From Mariniblastus fucicola (GTDB lineage Bacteria > Planctomycetota > Planctomycetia > Pirellulales > Pirellulaceae), in NCBI RefSeq assembly GCF_008087665.1, contig NZ_CP042912.1:4712001-4776000 (forward strand): a DNA stretch of 64,000 nt, read 5' to 3'. Below the pieces are notes generated by a model. The model did not search any database. It was given only the letters and a program-made list of their open reading frames with translations, and was not told the origin of the DNA. Below are positions 63,737-64,000 of this stretch, one piece after another (position 1 is the stretch's first letter; each line of letters opens with the position of its first letter). A program made the translations under genes and the position numbers.

Positions 63737-64000
63737 GTCAATTTCTGGCCAAACTGCCAATCTGGGAAACGGGAGAGCTCGCGTGTATCGGTTGGTGCCC
63801 GCTCTCGCATGGAAATAGGTTTTGCCCTATTGCTCCAACTCAGAGTTTTCATTTCACGCACAACGCCGTGTGAACCGTTTGGCAATCGCTTTCATTGCAA
63901 GCCAAACGAATCGAAGCCCGTGTAACGTAGGTCATCAGTTCCCTATGAGTTCCGAAACGTTCGTGATGTGGGAAAACCTCCTTTTGCGAATTGTTTCCAG
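63737..64000. other. 264-base upstream region at the right edge, with an 8-bp inverted repeat
   Basis: CGTTTGGC (63876-63883) and GCCAAACG (63901-63908) are exact inverted repeats around a 17-base loop, about 150 bases upstream of the binding-protein start, a possible operator. A plus-strand ATG at 63954 (MSSETFVMWENLL...) stays open to the edge, but no ribosome site supports it as a gene start. Confidence 0.35.

Overview
The window is about 53% GC by eye, densely coded on both strands, and looks chromosomal. The best guess is a planctomycete of the Pirellulaceae type. This is an inference from gene content: a PEP-CTERM protein, secreted PQQ-like propeller and GIY-YIG proteins, an ECF sigma factor with a small zinc-finger anti-sigma protein, scattered REP-like palindromes of the 'GTTTAACGGCAAGCCG' kind, and frequent GTG/TTG starts. 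No rRNA, tRNA, CRISPR array, insertion sequence or prophage was recognised.

Layout. 1-2.8 kb (minus): glycine cleavage operon gcvT-gcvH-gcvP, with a copy of the same palindromic repeat in each intergenic gap; gcvP runs off the left edge. 3-7.3 kb: a methyltransferase, a Dabb protein and the serine-synthesis pair serC-serA. 7.4-13.1 kb: thpR, a three-domain cysteine desulfurase/metallo-beta-lactamase/rhodanese fusion, a PEP-CTERM protein, and recA with a Lys/Ala-rich N-terminal extension. 13.2-20.3 kb (minus): an exported M1 aminopeptidase, a DASS carboxylate transporter, and an SF2 helicase whose N-terminus appears split by a frameshift at CCCAAAA. 20.3-23.6 kb: sigma/anti-sigma pair, birA, a DUF1579-VOC fusion and a small unknown. 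23.6-27.4 kb: a four-gene ABC operon (ATPase-permease-ATPase-permease). 27.4-28.1 kb: a secreted protein made of 17-residue repeats behind a good sigma-54-like promoter. 28.5-34 kb: a mechanosensitive channel of MscK type split into two genes, then a polytopic membrane protein. 34-39.5 kb: a short UvrC-like nuclease, gltX and an RND/MMPL exporter.

39.9-53.8 kb is the most striking part. A KstD-like flavoprotein is followed by one 11.9-kb gene for a hybrid polyketide synthase/non-ribosomal peptide synthetase. Its order is KS-AT-DH-cMT-psiKR-ER-KR-ACP-C-A-PCP-TE, the architecture of fungal highly reducing PKS-NRPS enzymes but ending in a thioesterase. The predicted product is a reduced, C-methylated acyl chain joined to one amino acid. 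A VOC protein follows.

54.4-64 kb: glnS, an unknown membrane protein with two ectodomains, a PQQ-like propeller protein and an exported GIY-YIG protein. Then, on the minus strand, come a Tat-exported binding protein, a HAMP histidine kinase and an overlapping response regulator, which probably work together as a sensory unit. Gene starts were often set by a visible Shine-Dalgarno sequence or family alignment and are flagged where uncertain.
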